Source: Paenibacillus sp. A3
GTDB taxonomy: Bacteria; Bacillota; Bacilli; Paenibacillales; NBRC-103111
NCBI RefSeq assembly: GCF_001399685.1
Contig: NZ_JTHN01000029.1
Coordinates: 1 to 64,000, forward strand
Reading direction: 5' to 3'
DNA: 64,000 nucleotides
The translations under genes and the position numbers were made by a program. Positions 1 to 10,393 of the stretch are shown here, one piece after another. A model generated the notes under the pieces. The model ran no database searches. It saw nothing but the letters and a program-made list of their open reading frames with translations, and had not been told where the DNA came from. Position 1 is the first letter of the stretch; every line of letters begins with the position of its first letter.

Positions 1-2946
1 GGTATAGTTGTGCGCGTGCGGCTGGTATTCGCCGGAAAAGTTCAAGTCGATATCGGGAACTTTGTCGCCCTTGAAGCCGAGGAACGTTTCGAACGGAATG
101 TCCTGACCTTCGCCTTTCAGCTTTTCTCCGCAGTTCGGGCAGTTTTTGTCCGGGAGGTCGAAGCCGCTGGGGATCGATCCGTCGAGAATCCATTCGCTGT
201 GCTTGCACGATTTGCAAATGTAATGCGGCGGCAGCGGATTAACCTCGGAAATGCCGAGGAACGTCGCTACGACCGAGGAACCGACCGAGCCCCGCGAACC
301 GACGAGATAGCCGTCGGCGTTCGACTTCTTTACGAGGCGCTCGGAGATCAGATAGTTGGCCGAGAAACCATATTTGATAATCGGCACAAGCTCCTTCTCC
401 AGACGCGCTACAATAACCTCCGGCAGCGGGTCACCGTAAATCTGCTTTGCCGTATCGTAGCAGGTGTTGCGGATTTCATCGTCCGCCCCTTCGAGAATCG
501 GCGTGAACAGCTTGGTCGGAAACAGCTCCAATTCCTCGAACCGGTCGGCAAGCTCCGACGTATTTTTTACGACGACCTCGTAAGCCGTTTCTTTGCCCAA
601 ATATTCAAACTCTGCAAGCATTTCCTTCGTTGTGCGAAGGTGGACGTCCGGCTTGCGGATATCCTTAAGCGGGCTGAAGCCGGTAATCCCGTGAATGGTG
701 ATGTCACGGTATATTTTTTCCCGCGGATGCAGATAATGCACGTTGCCCGTCGCAATAACAGGCTTGCCGAGCTTGCGGCCGATTTGGACAATTTTGCGAT
801 TGGCATCCTCAAGCTGTGCCGGGCTTCCGACCAAGCCTTTGTCCACCAAGTGCATATTAACGCCAATCGGCTGAATTTCAAGCACGTCGTAAAATTCTGC
901 GACCATTTCCGCTTCTTCAACCGATTTGTTCAGCACCGTTTCGTAAAACTCGCCCTTTTCGCAGCCCGAAGCAATGATCAAGCCTTCGCGCATTTCCTGC
1001 AGCTTGCTCTTCGGAATGCAGGCCACCCGATGAAAATACTCCGTATGCGAAAGAGATACAAGGCTGAACAGATTTTTTTTGCCGACCATATCTTTGGCGT
1101 AAATGCAGCAATGGAATGGCCGCTGCGTTTTAAGGTTTTTGCCGACCTCGTCGTTCAAACGCGACAGCTGCTTATAGCCGCGGTCCCCTGCTTCTTTCAA
1201 CAGGTGAAAAAGTACGTGGCCAAGCGCAATCGAGTCGTCAATCGCCCGGTGATGGTTGTCCAAGCTGACTTTGAACTTATCAGATAGCGTGTTCAGCCGG
1301 TGGTTTTTAAGCGTCGGGAAGAGCAGCCGGGCGAGCTCAAGCGTATCCAACACGGGATTGGTCACTTCGGGCAAACCGAGCCGTTTGCAGTTCGCTTGAA
1401 TGAACCCGATATCGAATCGCGCATTGTGCGCTACCAGAACACTGTCTCCTACGAACTCGATAAACTTGGGCAGCATCTGCTCCAGCTCGGGCGCACCCTT
1501 GACCATGTCGTCCGTAATGTTGGTGAGCTGCTGAATGTTATATGGAATCCGCTCATGCGGATCGATAAACGTGGCAAAGCGGTCGATTTCTTTACCGTCC
1601 TTCATGCGGACGCCCGCAAGTTCGATAATTTTGTTGCTGGTGACAGACAAGCCTGTAGTCTCGATGTCGAAAATAACATACTCCGCATCGGTGAGGTTTA
1701 TGTCCGTCGGGTTCATAACGACCTGTACGGAATCGTCAACGACGTTGGCTTCCAAACCGTAAATAACCTTGATCCCGTTTTTCTTTGCGGCCTTATACGC
1801 CTCCGGGAAGCATTGAATACCGCTGTGGTCGGTCACCGCAATCGCTTTATGGCCCCATTTGGCTGCGGTTTTGATGTATTGGTCGACCGGTGTGATCCCG
1901 TCCATTGTGGACATTGCGGTATGAAGGTGAAACTCCACCCGCTTCTCTTCCGCATCGTCCTTCCGGTCCGGCGGTGCGACGATTTCATTGACGTCGGAAG
2001 GAATCATCACAAGTTCGGGGATCTGCATAAACCGGTCGTACTCGACCCGGCCGCGCAGCTTCAACCACTTGCCGTTCGTGATCAGGCTGTAAATTTTAAC
2101 ATCTTCTTTCGTTTTGGCAAACGCCTTGACCATGATCGAATCCGAAAAGTCGGTGACATTGAACATGAACAGCGTGCTGCCATTCTTAAGCTCTTTCGTG
2201 TCCAGGCCGAAGACCGTACCTTGTACCGTAACTTTCTTCTCTTCGTCCCTGACGTCCTGCAGCGGAACGGCCGGATCTTTAATATCGTAACCGACCATCA
2301 GCTTCAGTTCCGCATCCTGCTGCGCGTCCGCTTCGTTCTCCGCCTCCACGGCCGTCAAGATATTGATCGTCACTTCTTTCTCTTCCTGCTCGATCTGCTT
2401 CGAGAATCTCTCCAGTTCTTCTTCCCGAGAATCGCTGACCGCATACTTTACATGAAAATCGACGCCGAAAAATCCGCTGAAATATCGTTGAATCAGTCCG
2501 CCGATATTTTTTTTCTTAGCCAATTCCAAGCCGATCGTGTCCAACAAATAAAGCGTAAGCACGTTCCCGTTCGTTTCAATTTTGGCCTTGGTCATCCAGC
2601 CGTTAATCGATGCCGCTTCCCGCTGTACCCATTCGAGAAACATGCTCCAGTATTCGTGCGCCACTTCTTCCGGCTTCACATCCGGCGTGTATTGGAGCAC
2701 GAAACGAATGGCAGCGATGTGCGAGAATTTGTCCCGGATCATTTTGCAGAAGGAACGGTAAATATCTTGCGGCACCACTTGAGTTTTGACGATATGAAAC
2801 GTCCATTCCCTGTTTTTGCGGCTCGTTTCCACTTTATCGATATACCCGTCCGAAAAAAAAGACCGAACCACGTCCGCCGGTACACTGGCCTGCTGCATCA
2901 GCATTTCAAAGCGGTCCCGTTTCAGCGCCGTACTGTCATTGCTCAT
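1..2946 (-). CDS. polC: DNA polymerase III PolC-type alpha subunit (3' end outside window)
   Basis: Replicative DNA polymerase of low-GC Gram-positives, with polymerase and 3'-5' proofreading in one chain. The first 982 codons are visible; the family is about 1,440 residues, so roughly the last third is missing. In order: an N-terminal domain, an OB-fold around residues 230-320, the PHP domain beginning near residue 337 (FHLHTAMSTMDG), a DnaQ-like exonuclease inserted near residue 425 (FDIETTGL), resumed PHP and polymerase palm, a four-Cys zinc site near residue 909 (CKSC...CPNC) and the catalytic Asp pair in PDIDLNF near residue 965. The ATG follows GGGGGAGGAG at a good distance. It is the last visible gene of the rasP-proS-polC series, the B. 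subtilis order, and is separated from proS by a 319-bp structured gap. Confidence 0.97.
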   Translation of the reverse strand, partial: MSNDSTALKRDRFEMLMQQASVPADVVRSFFSDGYIDKVETSRKNREWTFHIVKTQVVPQDIYRSFCKMIRDKFSHIAAIRFVLQYTPDVKPEEVAHEYWSMFLEWVQREAASINGWMTKAKIETNGNVLTLYLLDTIGLELAKKKNIGGLIQRYFSGFFGVDFHVKYAVSDSREEELERFSKQIEQEEKEVTINILTAVEAENEADAQQDAELKLMVGYDIKDPAVPLQDVRDEEKKVTVQGTVFGLDTKELKNGSTLFMFNVTDFSDSIMVKAFAKTKEDVKIYSLITNGKWLKLRGRVEYDRFMQIPELVMIPSDVNEIVAPPDRKDDAEEKRVEFHLHTAMSTMDGITPVDQYIKTAAKWGHKAIAVTDHSGIQCFPEAYKAAKKNGIKVIYGLEANVVDDSVQVVMNPTDINLTDAEYVIFDIETTGLSVTSNKIIELAGVRMKDGKEIDRFATFIDPHERIPYNIQQLTNITDDMVKGAPELEQMLPKFIEFVGDSVLVAHNARFDIGFIQANCKRLGLPEVTNPVLDTLELARLLFPTLKNHRLNTLSDKFKVSLDNHHRAIDDSIALGHVLFHLLKEAGDRGYKQLSRLNDEVGKNLKTQRPFHCCIYAKDMVGKKNLFSLVSLSHTEYFHRVACIPKSKLQEMREGLIIASGCEKGEFYETVLNKSVEEAEMVAEFYDVLEIQPIGVNMHLVDKGLVGSPAQLEDANRKIVQIGRKLGKPVIATGNVHYLHPREKIYRDITIHGITGFSPLKDIRKPDVHLRTTKEMLAEFEYLGKETAYEVVVKNTSELADRFEELELFPTKLFTPILEGADDEIRNTCYDTAKQIYGDPLPEVIVARLEKELVPIIKYGFSANYLISERLVKKSNADGYLVGSRGSVGSSVVATFLGISEVNPLPPHYICKSCKHSEWILDGSIPSGFDLPDKNCPNCGEKLKGEGQDIPFETFLGFKGDKVPDIDLNFSGEYQPHAHNYT

Positions 2947-2973
2947 GGTGCTCCTCCCCCCGTAAAACGATGA

Positions 2974-3010
2974 AAGGGGCAAAAGGAGTGTTGCTTTCCC
3001 GTTGCCCCTT
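2974..3010 (-). repeat. 9-bp perfect inverted repeat upstream of polC
   Basis: The arms AAGGGGCAA (2974-2982) and TTGCCCCTT (3002-3010) are perfectly complementary around a 19-nt loop. On the minus strand the hairpin lies between proS and polC, only about 30 bp before the polC start. No proper T-run follows, so it would be a weak terminator at best. It could be a processing or pausing structure. Confidence 0.5.
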
Positions 3011-3068
3011 ATGTAAAAGGTTAGGCGTTTGTTTAGCTAAGTGGAAAGTTTGTTTCTACCGGCCGAGC

Positions 3069-3186
3069 GGAAAAGTATTGCCACTCCACCGCTCTTGAAA
3101 TCAAGTTGCCCTATCTTATAAAAACCTGCAAGGTAGCAACTTGATTTCAAAGGCGGCCGTTTCACTTTCCGTGGCAACACTTTTCC
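3069..3186. repeat. 118-bp nested imperfect palindrome in the proS-polC gap
   Basis: This fills most of the 319-bp non-coding gap. The inner arms TTGAAATCAAGTTGC (3095-3109) and GCAACTTGATTTCAA (3136-3150) match perfectly over 15 bp with a 26-nt loop. The outer arms 3069-3084 and 3171-3186 (GGAAAAGTATTGCCAC and its complement) match 15 of 16. The unpaired flanks between the arms are unequal (10 and 20 nt). No ORF or transposase is present. It may be a MITE-like or REP-like dispersed element or a large RNA hairpin; terminal inverted repeats favour the former, but copies elsewhere cannot be checked here. Confidence 0.75.
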
Positions 3187-3265
3187 TAGGGCTGTAAGAA
3201 CAATGCTTTTCAATCAAAAGCAAAACCAAACTCCTAATTACATGGCGTTAGTAGAAAAGATCGTG

Positions 3266-4723
3266 TTAATACGATTTGCCGAAGACGACCGTGTGCTTGG
3301 CGTCTTCGCCGCAGACGAGACATTTCGGCTTGGATACGCCCGGCTCGAACGGAATGTTGCGGCTCGTTGCGCCGGTCTCTTCTTTGACCTGCGCTTCGCA
3401 GGCTGCGGAGCCGCACCAGCCCGACAATGCGAAGCCGCGTTGTTGCTCGAGGAACGATTTCAGCTCGTCCACCGTACCTGCTTCCGTCATGCTTTCGTCA
3501 CGGAACCGCTTGGCTCGATCATACATTTCCTGCTGTGTTTCCGTCAACAATTTTTGCACTTCTTCTACAAATTGGTCCTGCTGGACGACACGCTTCTCTC
3601 CGGTAATCCGGGATACCAAGACTACTTGCCCGTTTTCCATATCCCGCGGTCCCAGCTCAACGCGGACCGGTACGCCGCGCATTTCGTATTCGTTAAATTT
3701 CCAGCCCGGGCTTTGGTCCGGACGATCGTCCACTTTCGCGCGTACGCCAGCCTGCTTCAACTGGGCATACAGCTCGTCGACGCGGCCGACAACCTGCTCT
3801 CTCGTCTTCGGAGGGCCGATCGGAATCATGATGACTTGCGTCGGCGCGATCTTCGGCGGCAATGCCAATCCGCGGTCGTCGCCGTGGACCATGATCAAAG
3901 CTCCGATGAGACGGGTACTTACGCCCCAGGAAGTCGTATGGCAGAATTGATGCTGGTTCTCGCGGTCCAAATATTTGATATCGAACGCCACGGCGAAGTT
4001 CGTGCCCAAATAGTGGGAAGTCCCCGCTTGTACCGCTTTGCCGTCCTTCATCATCGCTTCGATGGAATACGTATCGACGGCGCCCGCGAACTTCTCGGAA
4101 GGCGTTTTCTGGCCCATGATAACCGGAATCGCTAAGAACTCTTCGGCAAAAGAACGATAAATTTCCAACATCTGCATCGTTTCTTTGCGCGCATCGGCTT
4201 CGTCCTCATGAGCCGTATGGCCTTCCTGCCATAAAAATTCGCTCGTACGCAAGAACGGCAGCGTCCGTTTTTCCCAACGGACCACGTTGGCCCACTGGTT
4301 GATCAAGAGCGGCAGGTCGCGGTAGGAATTAATCCACTCCGCGTACATATGACCGATCATCGTCTCGGACGTCGGGCGAATCGCCAGCCGCTCTTCGAGC
4401 TTCTCGCCGCCTGCTTCGGTTACCCACGGCAGCTCCGGGTTGAATCCTTCCACGTGCTCTTTTTCTTTTTGGAAAAAGCTCTCGGGAATGAACAGCGGGA
4501 AATAAGCATTGCGGTGTCCCGTTTCCTTAAACCGGCGGTCCAGCTCCCGCTGAATATTTTCCCAAAGCTCGTACCCGTCCGGTTTAAATACGATGCATCC
4601 CCGGACCGGCGAGTAGCTCATGAGATCGGCTTTTTTAATGACATCAATATACCAGCGGGAGAAATCCTCGCCCTGCGGCGTAATCTCTTTTACAAACTGT
4701 TTGTCTTGCTTTTGGTTCGACAT
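3266..4723 (-). CDS. proS: Prolyl-tRNA synthetase, archaeal/eukaryotic-type
   Basis: Class II synthetase that charges tRNA-Pro with proline. At 485 residues it is about 80 shorter than the bacterial-type enzyme. It lacks the roughly 180-residue editing insertion and has instead the C-terminal zinc-binding extension of the archaeal/eukaryotic type: Cys pairs in GWCGSAAC and KCLVCGED, and a terminal Tyr (GKSY). Class II motifs are visible as RPTSET with NQWANVVRWEKRTLPFLR (motif 2) and the motif 3 Gly-Asp-Asp-Arg segment (HGDDRGL). The ATG at 4723 follows AGGGGGA. It sits between rasP and polC, exactly where B. subtilis carries its bacterial-type proS. Alanine mis-charging would need a separate trans-editing protein, which is not in this window. 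Confidence 0.95.
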   Translation of the reverse strand: MSNQKQDKQFVKEITPQGEDFSRWYIDVIKKADLMSYSPVRGCIVFKPDGYELWENIQRELDRRFKETGHRNAYFPLFIPESFFQKEKEHVEGFNPELPWVTEAGGEKLEERLAIRPTSETMIGHMYAEWINSYRDLPLLINQWANVVRWEKRTLPFLRTSEFLWQEGHTAHEDEADARKETMQMLEIYRSFAEEFLAIPVIMGQKTPSEKFAGAVDTYSIEAMMKDGKAVQAGTSHYLGTNFAVAFDIKYLDRENQHQFCHTTSWGVSTRLIGALIMVHGDDRGLALPPKIAPTQVIMIPIGPPKTREQVVGRVDELYAQLKQAGVRAKVDDRPDQSPGWKFNEYEMRGVPVRVELGPRDMENGQVVLVSRITGEKRVVQQDQFVEEVQKLLTETQQEMYDRAKRFRDESMTEAGTVDELKSFLEQQRGFALSGWCGSAACEAQVKEETGATSRNIPFEPGVSKPKCLVCGEDAKHTVVFGKSY

Positions 4724-4755
4724 CGTTCTGTTATCCCCCTACGGACGGCAATTCG

Positions 4756-6015
4756 TTATCCTTTAATCAAACGTAATATATCGTTATAAGTGACGGCTAT
4801 CATAAGCAGCATTAGCATCGCAAAGCCGACAAAATGCACCATGCTTTCTCGGCTCGGATCGACGGGCTTGCCGCGGAGCGCCTCCAGCAGCAAAAACACC
4901 AGTCGGCTTCCGTCCAGCGCGGGAATCGGCAGCAGATTGAACAGTCCCAAATAAAGACTCATAATAGCCATCCACGAGATGTATTGGGCAAACCCTGCGC
5001 TAGCCTGCTCGCTTGTAAATTCGACAATCCTTACCGGACCGCCCAAATCGTCCATTTTCACTTGAAGCGTCGCCAGCTTGCCGAAGCCGTCCATGATGAT
5101 GGTCGTGGCGGAAACAAGGCTGTTCCAACCTCCGGTAAATCCTTCCAGTACCGTGGCAGGCCGCGTTTCGGTCAGGAGCGAGACGCCGACGCGAATCACG
5201 CCGTCCTTGTCCATGAGCGGAGTCACTTCTTTACGGATCTGCTCCTTGTTGCGCTCAATGATCCAGACCATCGGTTTATTCGGAGATTGTTGAATCAAGT
5301 TCGTCAGCTTGCTGCGGTCGGAGCCGATTTGCACATGATCCACCTGAAGTATAATATCGCCGGATTGCAGTCCCGCTTTCTCCGCAGCGGAAGCCGGAAC
5401 GGTTTCCTGAATTTTTACCCGGTTGGGCACTCCTGCGACGAACACAAAGGTGATAAAGAGCGCCAACGCAAGAATAAAATTCATCAGCGGTCCGGCAAAG
5501 ATAGCCATCGCGCGCTGCCCTACCGTCTTGCTCCCGAACTGGCGGTCCCACGGGGCAATCTGGGTCTCTTTTTCCTTGGACACCATCATCGCCTGAGGAT
5601 GAATCGAATAACGTTCGATTTCCCCGTCGACATCCAGGCGGACGAACAAATCTTTCTCCAGATCAATCTGCTCGACAACGCCTTCAATCGCATCCCGGCG
5701 GCTTTCGAACTCGTTCAAGTAGATGTGCGTAACCTGATTGTCGTCCAACTGCACGGCGATCCGCTGGCCTTGGTTGATTTGAACGATTTCCGGATCTTCT
5801 CCTGCCATTCGGACAAAGCCGCCGATCGGAAGAAGTCTGAGCGTATACCGGGTTTCCCCGCGCTTGAAGGAGAGCAGCTTGGGACCGAAGCCGATCGCGA
5901 ATTCGCGAACAAGAATGCCCGCTCGCTTGGCAAAGTAAAAATGTCCCCACTCGTGAATCGTGACTAGAACAAAAAACAAAAGAACAATTTGAAATACGTT
6001 CTGGATGTTAGCCAA
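4756..6015 (-). CDS. rasP: Site-2 intramembrane metalloprotease RasP/RseP
   Basis: Membrane zinc protease that cuts transmembrane anti-sigma factors and remnant signal peptides within the bilayer. Visible features are the zinc motif HEWGH in the first membrane segment, a PDZ domain in the middle (around 180-260), three further membrane segments and the third zinc ligand in NLLPIPALDGSRL. An in-frame TTG further upstream at 6042 has no ribosome site. The TTG at 6015 lies 11 nt after AAGGAGG, so it is the preferred start, giving 419 residues (family about 420). It is followed by proS and preceded by dxr with a 200-bp gap. Confidence 0.93.
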   Translation of the reverse strand: MANIQNVFQIVLLFFVLVTIHEWGHFYFAKRAGILVREFAIGFGPKLLSFKRGETRYTLRLLPIGGFVRMAGEDPEIVQINQGQRIAVQLDDNQVTHIYLNEFESRRDAIEGVVEQIDLEKDLFVRLDVDGEIERYSIHPQAMMVSKEKETQIAPWDRQFGSKTVGQRAMAIFAGPLMNFILALALFITFVFVAGVPNRVKIQETVPASAAEKAGLQSGDIILQVDHVQIGSDRSKLTNLIQQSPNKPMVWIIERNKEQIRKEVTPLMDKDGVIRVGVSLLTETRPATVLEGFTGGWNSLVSATTIIMDGFGKLATLQVKMDDLGGPVRIVEFTSEQASAGFAQYISWMAIMSLYLGLFNLLPIPALDGSRLVFLLLEALRGKPVDPSRESMVHFVGFAMLMLLMIAVTYNDILRLIKG

Positions 6016-6215
6016 TGGGTGTACGGCCTCCTTAAGTCGCAAATGTTCATATCCAAGTTATGGGCAAATGTTATTGGCTGCATGAAAAATCGTCCGAAGC
6101 CTTCCTTTAAGATTAACATTAATCCCAAAGGGAATACAAGCCGGGACTCATGATATGAACATATGAGCGGCTTCGCCGAAAGATGCCCTGGCGTCGCATC
6201 TTCAAACGGCCCATT

Positions 6216-7358
6216 TTAGTCCAAGCTCCGCGCCTCTTCCCTGGCCCACCGATCGATCTCCAGAATGGAGGACAAATCCGGGGCCGGGACTGGGGAATGC
6301 TTGTCCATTACCTTGGCAATCACCTCTTCGATAGCCAGGAATGAAATTTCCCCTTTTAAGAACCGTTCGACCGCAACTTCGTTTGCCGCATTGTACACGG
6401 TGGGCATGGAGCCGCCCGTCCGCCCGCTTTCATACGCCATCCGTAGACACGGATACCGTTCGAAATCCATCTCGCGAAACTGCAGCTTTCCGACATCGGA
6501 TAAACGCAAACGTTCCGAAGGCGTCGCCATCCGGTCCGGATAAGTCAGCGCGTACTGAATCGGAACCCGCATATCCGGCATCCCCAATTGAGCGATGATG
6601 CTGTAGTCTACATACTCGACGAATGAATGGATAATGCTTTCGGGATGAATCAGTACTTCAATCTGGTCGTACGGCAAACCGAACAGCCAGTGGGCTTCGA
6701 TCACTTCCAGCCCTTTGTTCGCCATCGTCGCCGAATCGATCGTGATTTTCGCGCCCATCGACCAATTCGGATGCTTGAGCGCATCTTCAACCGTTACATC
6801 AGCAAGCTCTTCCCGGGTGCGGTCGCGAAACGATCCCCCGGAAGCGGTTAGCGTAATTTTATGTATACGGTCCCGTGATTCTCCGTTCAAGCATTGGAAT
6901 ATAGCGGAATGCTCGCTATCGACCGGAAGCAAAGCGACGCCGCGGCGCTGCGCCAATTCCGTCACGAGATGGCCTGCGCTCACCAACGTCTCTTTGTTGG
7001 CAAGACCGATATGCTTGCCCGCGTCGATGGCGGCCAGCGTCGGCTTAAGTCCTTGGCTGCCGACAATCGCGGTGACGACTAGCTCGGCATCGGTGCCTGC
7101 CGCAATTTCGTGCAGCCCCTCTTCACCGTATAGCACCTGAACGTTCGATTTCGTTGCCGCACGCAACTGCTCCGCCGCTTCCTTCGTCGCAACGGATACT
7201 TTGCGGGGACGAAAGCGCTCGATTTGCTCCAGCAGGAGCGGGATATTATAACCGCCGGCGAGCCCTTCCACCTCGAAACGTTCCGGGTAATGCGATATGA
7301 CATCCAAGGTCTGGGTTCCAACGGAACCGGTCGCCCCCAGAATACTGACTTTTTTCAC
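6216..7358 (-). CDS. dxr: 1-deoxy-D-xylulose 5-phosphate reductoisomerase
   Basis: Second step of the MEP isoprenoid pathway: converts DXP to 2-C-methyl-D-erythritol 4-phosphate with NADPH and a divalent metal. It shows the N-terminal nucleotide-binding [14 protein letters not shown], the metal/substrate site [10 protein letters not shown], the ASGGSFRDR loop and [26 protein letters not shown] (first 20 residues quoted elsewhere in the family). The length of 380 is normal. GTG at 7358 is preferred over the adjacent TTG at 7361 because it lies 8-9 nt after GAGG. It supplies isoprenoid precursors for UppS encoded two genes upstream, so cdsA, uppS and dxr form a lipid/cell-envelope block. Confidence 0.96.
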   Translation of the reverse strand: MKKVSILGATGSVGTQTLDVISHYPERFEVEGLAGGYNIPLLLEQIERFRPRKVSVATKEAAEQLRAATKSNVQVLYGEEGLHEIAAGTDAELVVTAIVGSQGLKPTLAAIDAGKHIGLANKETLVSAGHLVTELAQRRGVALLPVDSEHSAIFQCLNGESRDRIHKITLTASGGSFRDRTREELADVTVEDALKHPNWSMGAKITIDSATMANKGLEVIEAHWLFGLPYDQIEVLIHPESIIHSFVEYVDYSIIAQLGMPDMRVPIQYALTYPDRMATPSERLRLSDVGKLQFREMDFERYPCLRMAYESGRTGGSMPTVYNAANEVAVERFLKGEISFLAIEEVIAKVMDKHSPVPAPDLSSILEIDRWAREEARSLD

Positions 7359-7381
7359 CAACGTTCACCTCGGGGCAATAG

Positions 7382-8170
7382 TTATACGTGCGGGAGCAGA
7401 GCCACTAAATGGAGGAAGGGAAACACGATCAGCCAGCTGTCGGTCCGATCAAGCACGCCGCCATGTCCCGGCAGGATCGTTCCCGTATCCTTGATTCCCT
7501 TCACCCGCTTATAAGCGGATTGAATCAAGTCGCCCATCTGACCGACAATCGCAATAACGAGGCCGATCCAAATCGCTTGCGCAAAGTCAAGCAGGTCCGG
7601 ACGGTACCAAGCAAAGCCGAGTGCAACGACAACGGACAACGCCGTGCCGCCGATAGCTCCCTCGACGGATTTTTTCGGACTAATGGTAGGCCAGAGCGGT
7701 GTTTTTCCAATCATCGATCCGGTAAAATATGCGCCGGAATCCGTTGACCAAATGCACAAAAATACGAGCAGCGTCCAATAAAGCCCATTCTCGGACAGCC
7801 AGCGCGTCTCCACCATGTAATGAAAGCCGATACCGACGTACACCATGCCCAAAAATGCCGTAGTCACATGATCGATCGTAATTTTGTTCTTCGAAATAAC
7901 GGTAACGGCCAGAAGAACAAACAAGAACAACCAAATCAAACGCTCTAGCGATATCCCTGCTTCTTGCCACGGTATGACAAGGCCAATCACTCCTAGAGAG
8001 CCTAAAATCGAGATCGTTTTGTTCTTGTTAAGACCGTTCATCCGTAAAAACTCGTCGTATCCAATCAGCGACAAGGCCAGGATTAACCCGGCAAACCAAT
8101 AGCCTCCCAAATACAACAGGATGAAAAAGGCGATCCCTGCCACGACTCCTGTGACAATTCGCTGCTTCAA
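7382..8170 (-). CDS. cdsA: Phosphatidate cytidylyltransferase
   Basis: Makes CDP-diacylglycerol from CTP and phosphatidate at the membrane, the branch point of phospholipid synthesis. It is a polytopic protein of 262 residues with about seven hydrophobic segments. The C-terminal signature runs from GDLIQSAYKR through KDTGTILPGHGGVLDRTDS. The commonest version of the signature ends DRFDS, so Thr here is a small departure. The TTG start at 8170 follows GGAGGAATCGAT. It lies between uppS and dxr in the standard Bacilli order. Confidence 0.95.
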   Translation of the reverse strand: MKQRIVTGVVAGIAFFILLYLGGYWFAGLILALSLIGYDEFLRMNGLNKNKTISILGSLGVIGLVIPWQEAGISLERLIWLFLFVLLAVTVISKNKITIDHVTTAFLGMVYVGIGFHYMVETRWLSENGLYWTLLVFLCIWSTDSGAYFTGSMIGKTPLWPTISPKKSVEGAIGGTALSVVVALGFAWYRPDLLDFAQAIWIGLVIAIVGQMGDLIQSAYKRVKGIKDTGTILPGHGGVLDRTDSWLIVFPFLHLVALLPHV

Positions 8171-8240
8171 ATCGATTCCTCCATCGTTTATGCTGGCAGT
8201 CGGACATAAGCCAACTGCCCCTACCTGTTGTCAACAGCCG

Positions 8241-9008
8241 CTATAAACCGCCGTATCTCCTGGCGCGGCGCTGGTATTCCCCGATAGCGTCGTAGAAATG
8301 CGGCTCTGTAAATTCAGGCCAGCACAAATCCGTAAAATAAAGCTCCGAATAGGCTAACTGCCAGAGCATAAAGTTGCTGATCCGAAGCTCTCCGCTGGTG
8401 CGTATCAGAAGATCGGGGTCCGGGAGCGGATCGGTTAACAAATATTTGGAGAAAAGCGCCTCGTCCACTTCGTCCGCGGCCACTTTATTTTCTTTCATAT
8501 CCTGAGCGAGCCGCTGAATACCCTTCAGCATTTCCTTGCGGCTCCCATAATTAAGCGCAAAGTTCAAAATGAGGCCGGTATTATGCTTCGTTTGATCGAT
8601 CGCATCCTGAACCGCTTTCAGCGTAAAGTCAGGCAGATCTTCCTGCCAGCCCGTCATACGGATCTGGACATTATTTGCAATAAGCTCGTCGATTTCTTTC
8701 GGAAAAAATTCCATCGGCAGCTTCATCAAGTAGTCGACTTCTTCCTTCGGTCTCTTCCAATTTTCCGTGGAAAAAGCATACATGGTCAGCACCTTCACAC
8801 CGATGCTGTTTGCGGCCATCGTAATTTTTTTTACGTTTTTCATACCTGAATGGTGGCCTGCCACCCGCGGCAGTCCCCGCTTTTGTGCCCATCGGCCATT
8901 ACCGTCCATGATGACGGCCACATGGTTCGGAATGTTGTCCGCATCCAGCTTGAGAGCGGCTTGCTCTCCTTCCGGCTTGCTTCCAAACCATTTTTTGAAT
9001 GACATCAT
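8241..9008 (-). CDS. uppS: Undecaprenyl diphosphate synthase (isoprenyl transferase)
   Basis: Adds isopentenyl units in cis to farnesyl diphosphate to form the C55 carrier lipid for peptidoglycan and teichoic acids. Visible are the catalytic Asp and diphosphate loop in VIMDGNGRWAQKRG, the His/Gly region AGHHSG, FALNYGSR and the signature RTSGELRISNFMLWQLAYSE. ATG at 9008 lies 7 nt after GGGGGA; an upstream in-frame ATG at 9023 overlaps that ribosome site and is less likely. The protein is 255 residues. It is separated from frr by an intrinsic terminator, so uppS-cdsA-dxr-rasP may depend partly on read-through. Confidence 0.95.
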   Translation of the reverse strand: MMSFKKWFGSKPEGEQAALKLDADNIPNHVAVIMDGNGRWAQKRGLPRVAGHHSGMKNVKKITMAANSIGVKVLTMYAFSTENWKRPKEEVDYLMKLPMEFFPKEIDELIANNVQIRMTGWQEDLPDFTLKAVQDAIDQTKHNTGLILNFALNYGSRKEMLKGIQRLAQDMKENKVAADEVDEALFSKYLLTDPLPDPDLLIRTSGELRISNFMLWQLAYSELYFTDLCWPEFTEPHFYDAIGEYQRRARRYGGL

Positions 9009-9034
9009 GTCTGAATCCCCCATCAGGAAAGACT

Positions 9035-9062
9035 AAAAGCCCCCTCGAATAAGGGGGTCTTT
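9035..9062 (-). terminator. Intrinsic terminator after frr
   Basis: The minus strand reads CCCCCT-TATTCG-AGGGGG followed by CTTTTAG, immediately after the frr stop codon. It separates ribosome-recycling-factor transcripts from uppS. The short T-run suggests partial termination. Confidence 0.8.
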
Positions 9063-9067
9063 ACCGG

Positions 9068-9622
9068 TTACACTTCCATGATTTCTTTTTCTTTGGCAGC
9101 CAATACTTTGTCGACTTCCGCGATATGCTTGTCCGTAAACTTCTGGATGTCGTCCTGATGACGACGGGACTCGTCTTCCGAAATACCCGTCTTCTCCAGT
9201 TTTTTGATATCGTCGTTCGCGTCGCGGCGGATGTTGCGGATCGCCACTTTCGCTTCTTCGCCGAACTTGCGCGTCATTTTGACGAGCTCGGAACGGCGTT
9301 CTTCCGTCAAAGCCGGAATGACGATACGGATCGCGCTGCCGTCGTTGGATGGCGTCAATCCGAGATCGGATTTCATAATCGCTTTTTCGATAGCGGCAAC
9401 CGAGCTTTTGTCCCACGGCTGAATCATCAGCGTGCGGGAATCCGGCGTATTGATGTTCGCCAGCTGGTTGACCGGTGTCATAGAACCGTAGTATTCGACT
9501 TGAACGCGATCCAGCAGGGCAGGAGTCGCACGCCCCGCACGAAGCGAAGCCAGCTCCTTCTTCAGCGCGCCGATCGCTTTCTCCATGCGTTCTTCCGCAC
9601 TTTTTTTAATGGATTGCGGCAT
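9068..9622 (-). CDS. frr: Ribosome recycling factor
   Basis: Splits post-termination ribosomes together with EF-G. The length of 184 is the usual RRF size. Conserved stretches include the N-terminal amphipathic helix ([16 protein letters not shown]), [30 protein letters not shown] and the C-terminal long helix with [16 protein letters not shown] follows GGGAGTGTGTAATCT. It starts 3 bp after pyrH ends, so the two are co-transcribed and end at the terminator at 9035-9062. Confidence 0.97.
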   Translation of the reverse strand: MPQSIKKSAEERMEKAIGALKKELASLRAGRATPALLDRVQVEYYGSMTPVNQLANINTPDSRTLMIQPWDKSSVAAIEKAIMKSDLGLTPSNDGSAIRIVIPALTEERRSELVKMTRKFGEEAKVAIRNIRRDANDDIKKLEKTGISEDESRRHQDDIQKFTDKHIAEVDKVLAAKEKEIMEV

Positions 9623-9625
9623 AGA

Positions 9626-10372
<747 letters not shown>

Positions 10373-10393
10373 TCAGACCGCTAAAGCTTTCTT

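Noticed and set aside
10-2973. Two long plus-strand open frames (10-1287 and 1300-2973)
   Set aside because: They are antisense to polC, whose protein is unmistakable on the minus strand; their products are Arg/His/Phe-rich with no family features and no ribosome sites.
6183-6203. Weak hairpin AGATGC/GCATCT after dxr
   Set aside because: Short stem and no uridine tract on the minus strand; not called a terminator.
8225-8237. 13-bp palindrome CTGTTG-T-CAACAG near the uppS stop
   Set aside because: Too short to be more than chance, and not followed by a T-run.
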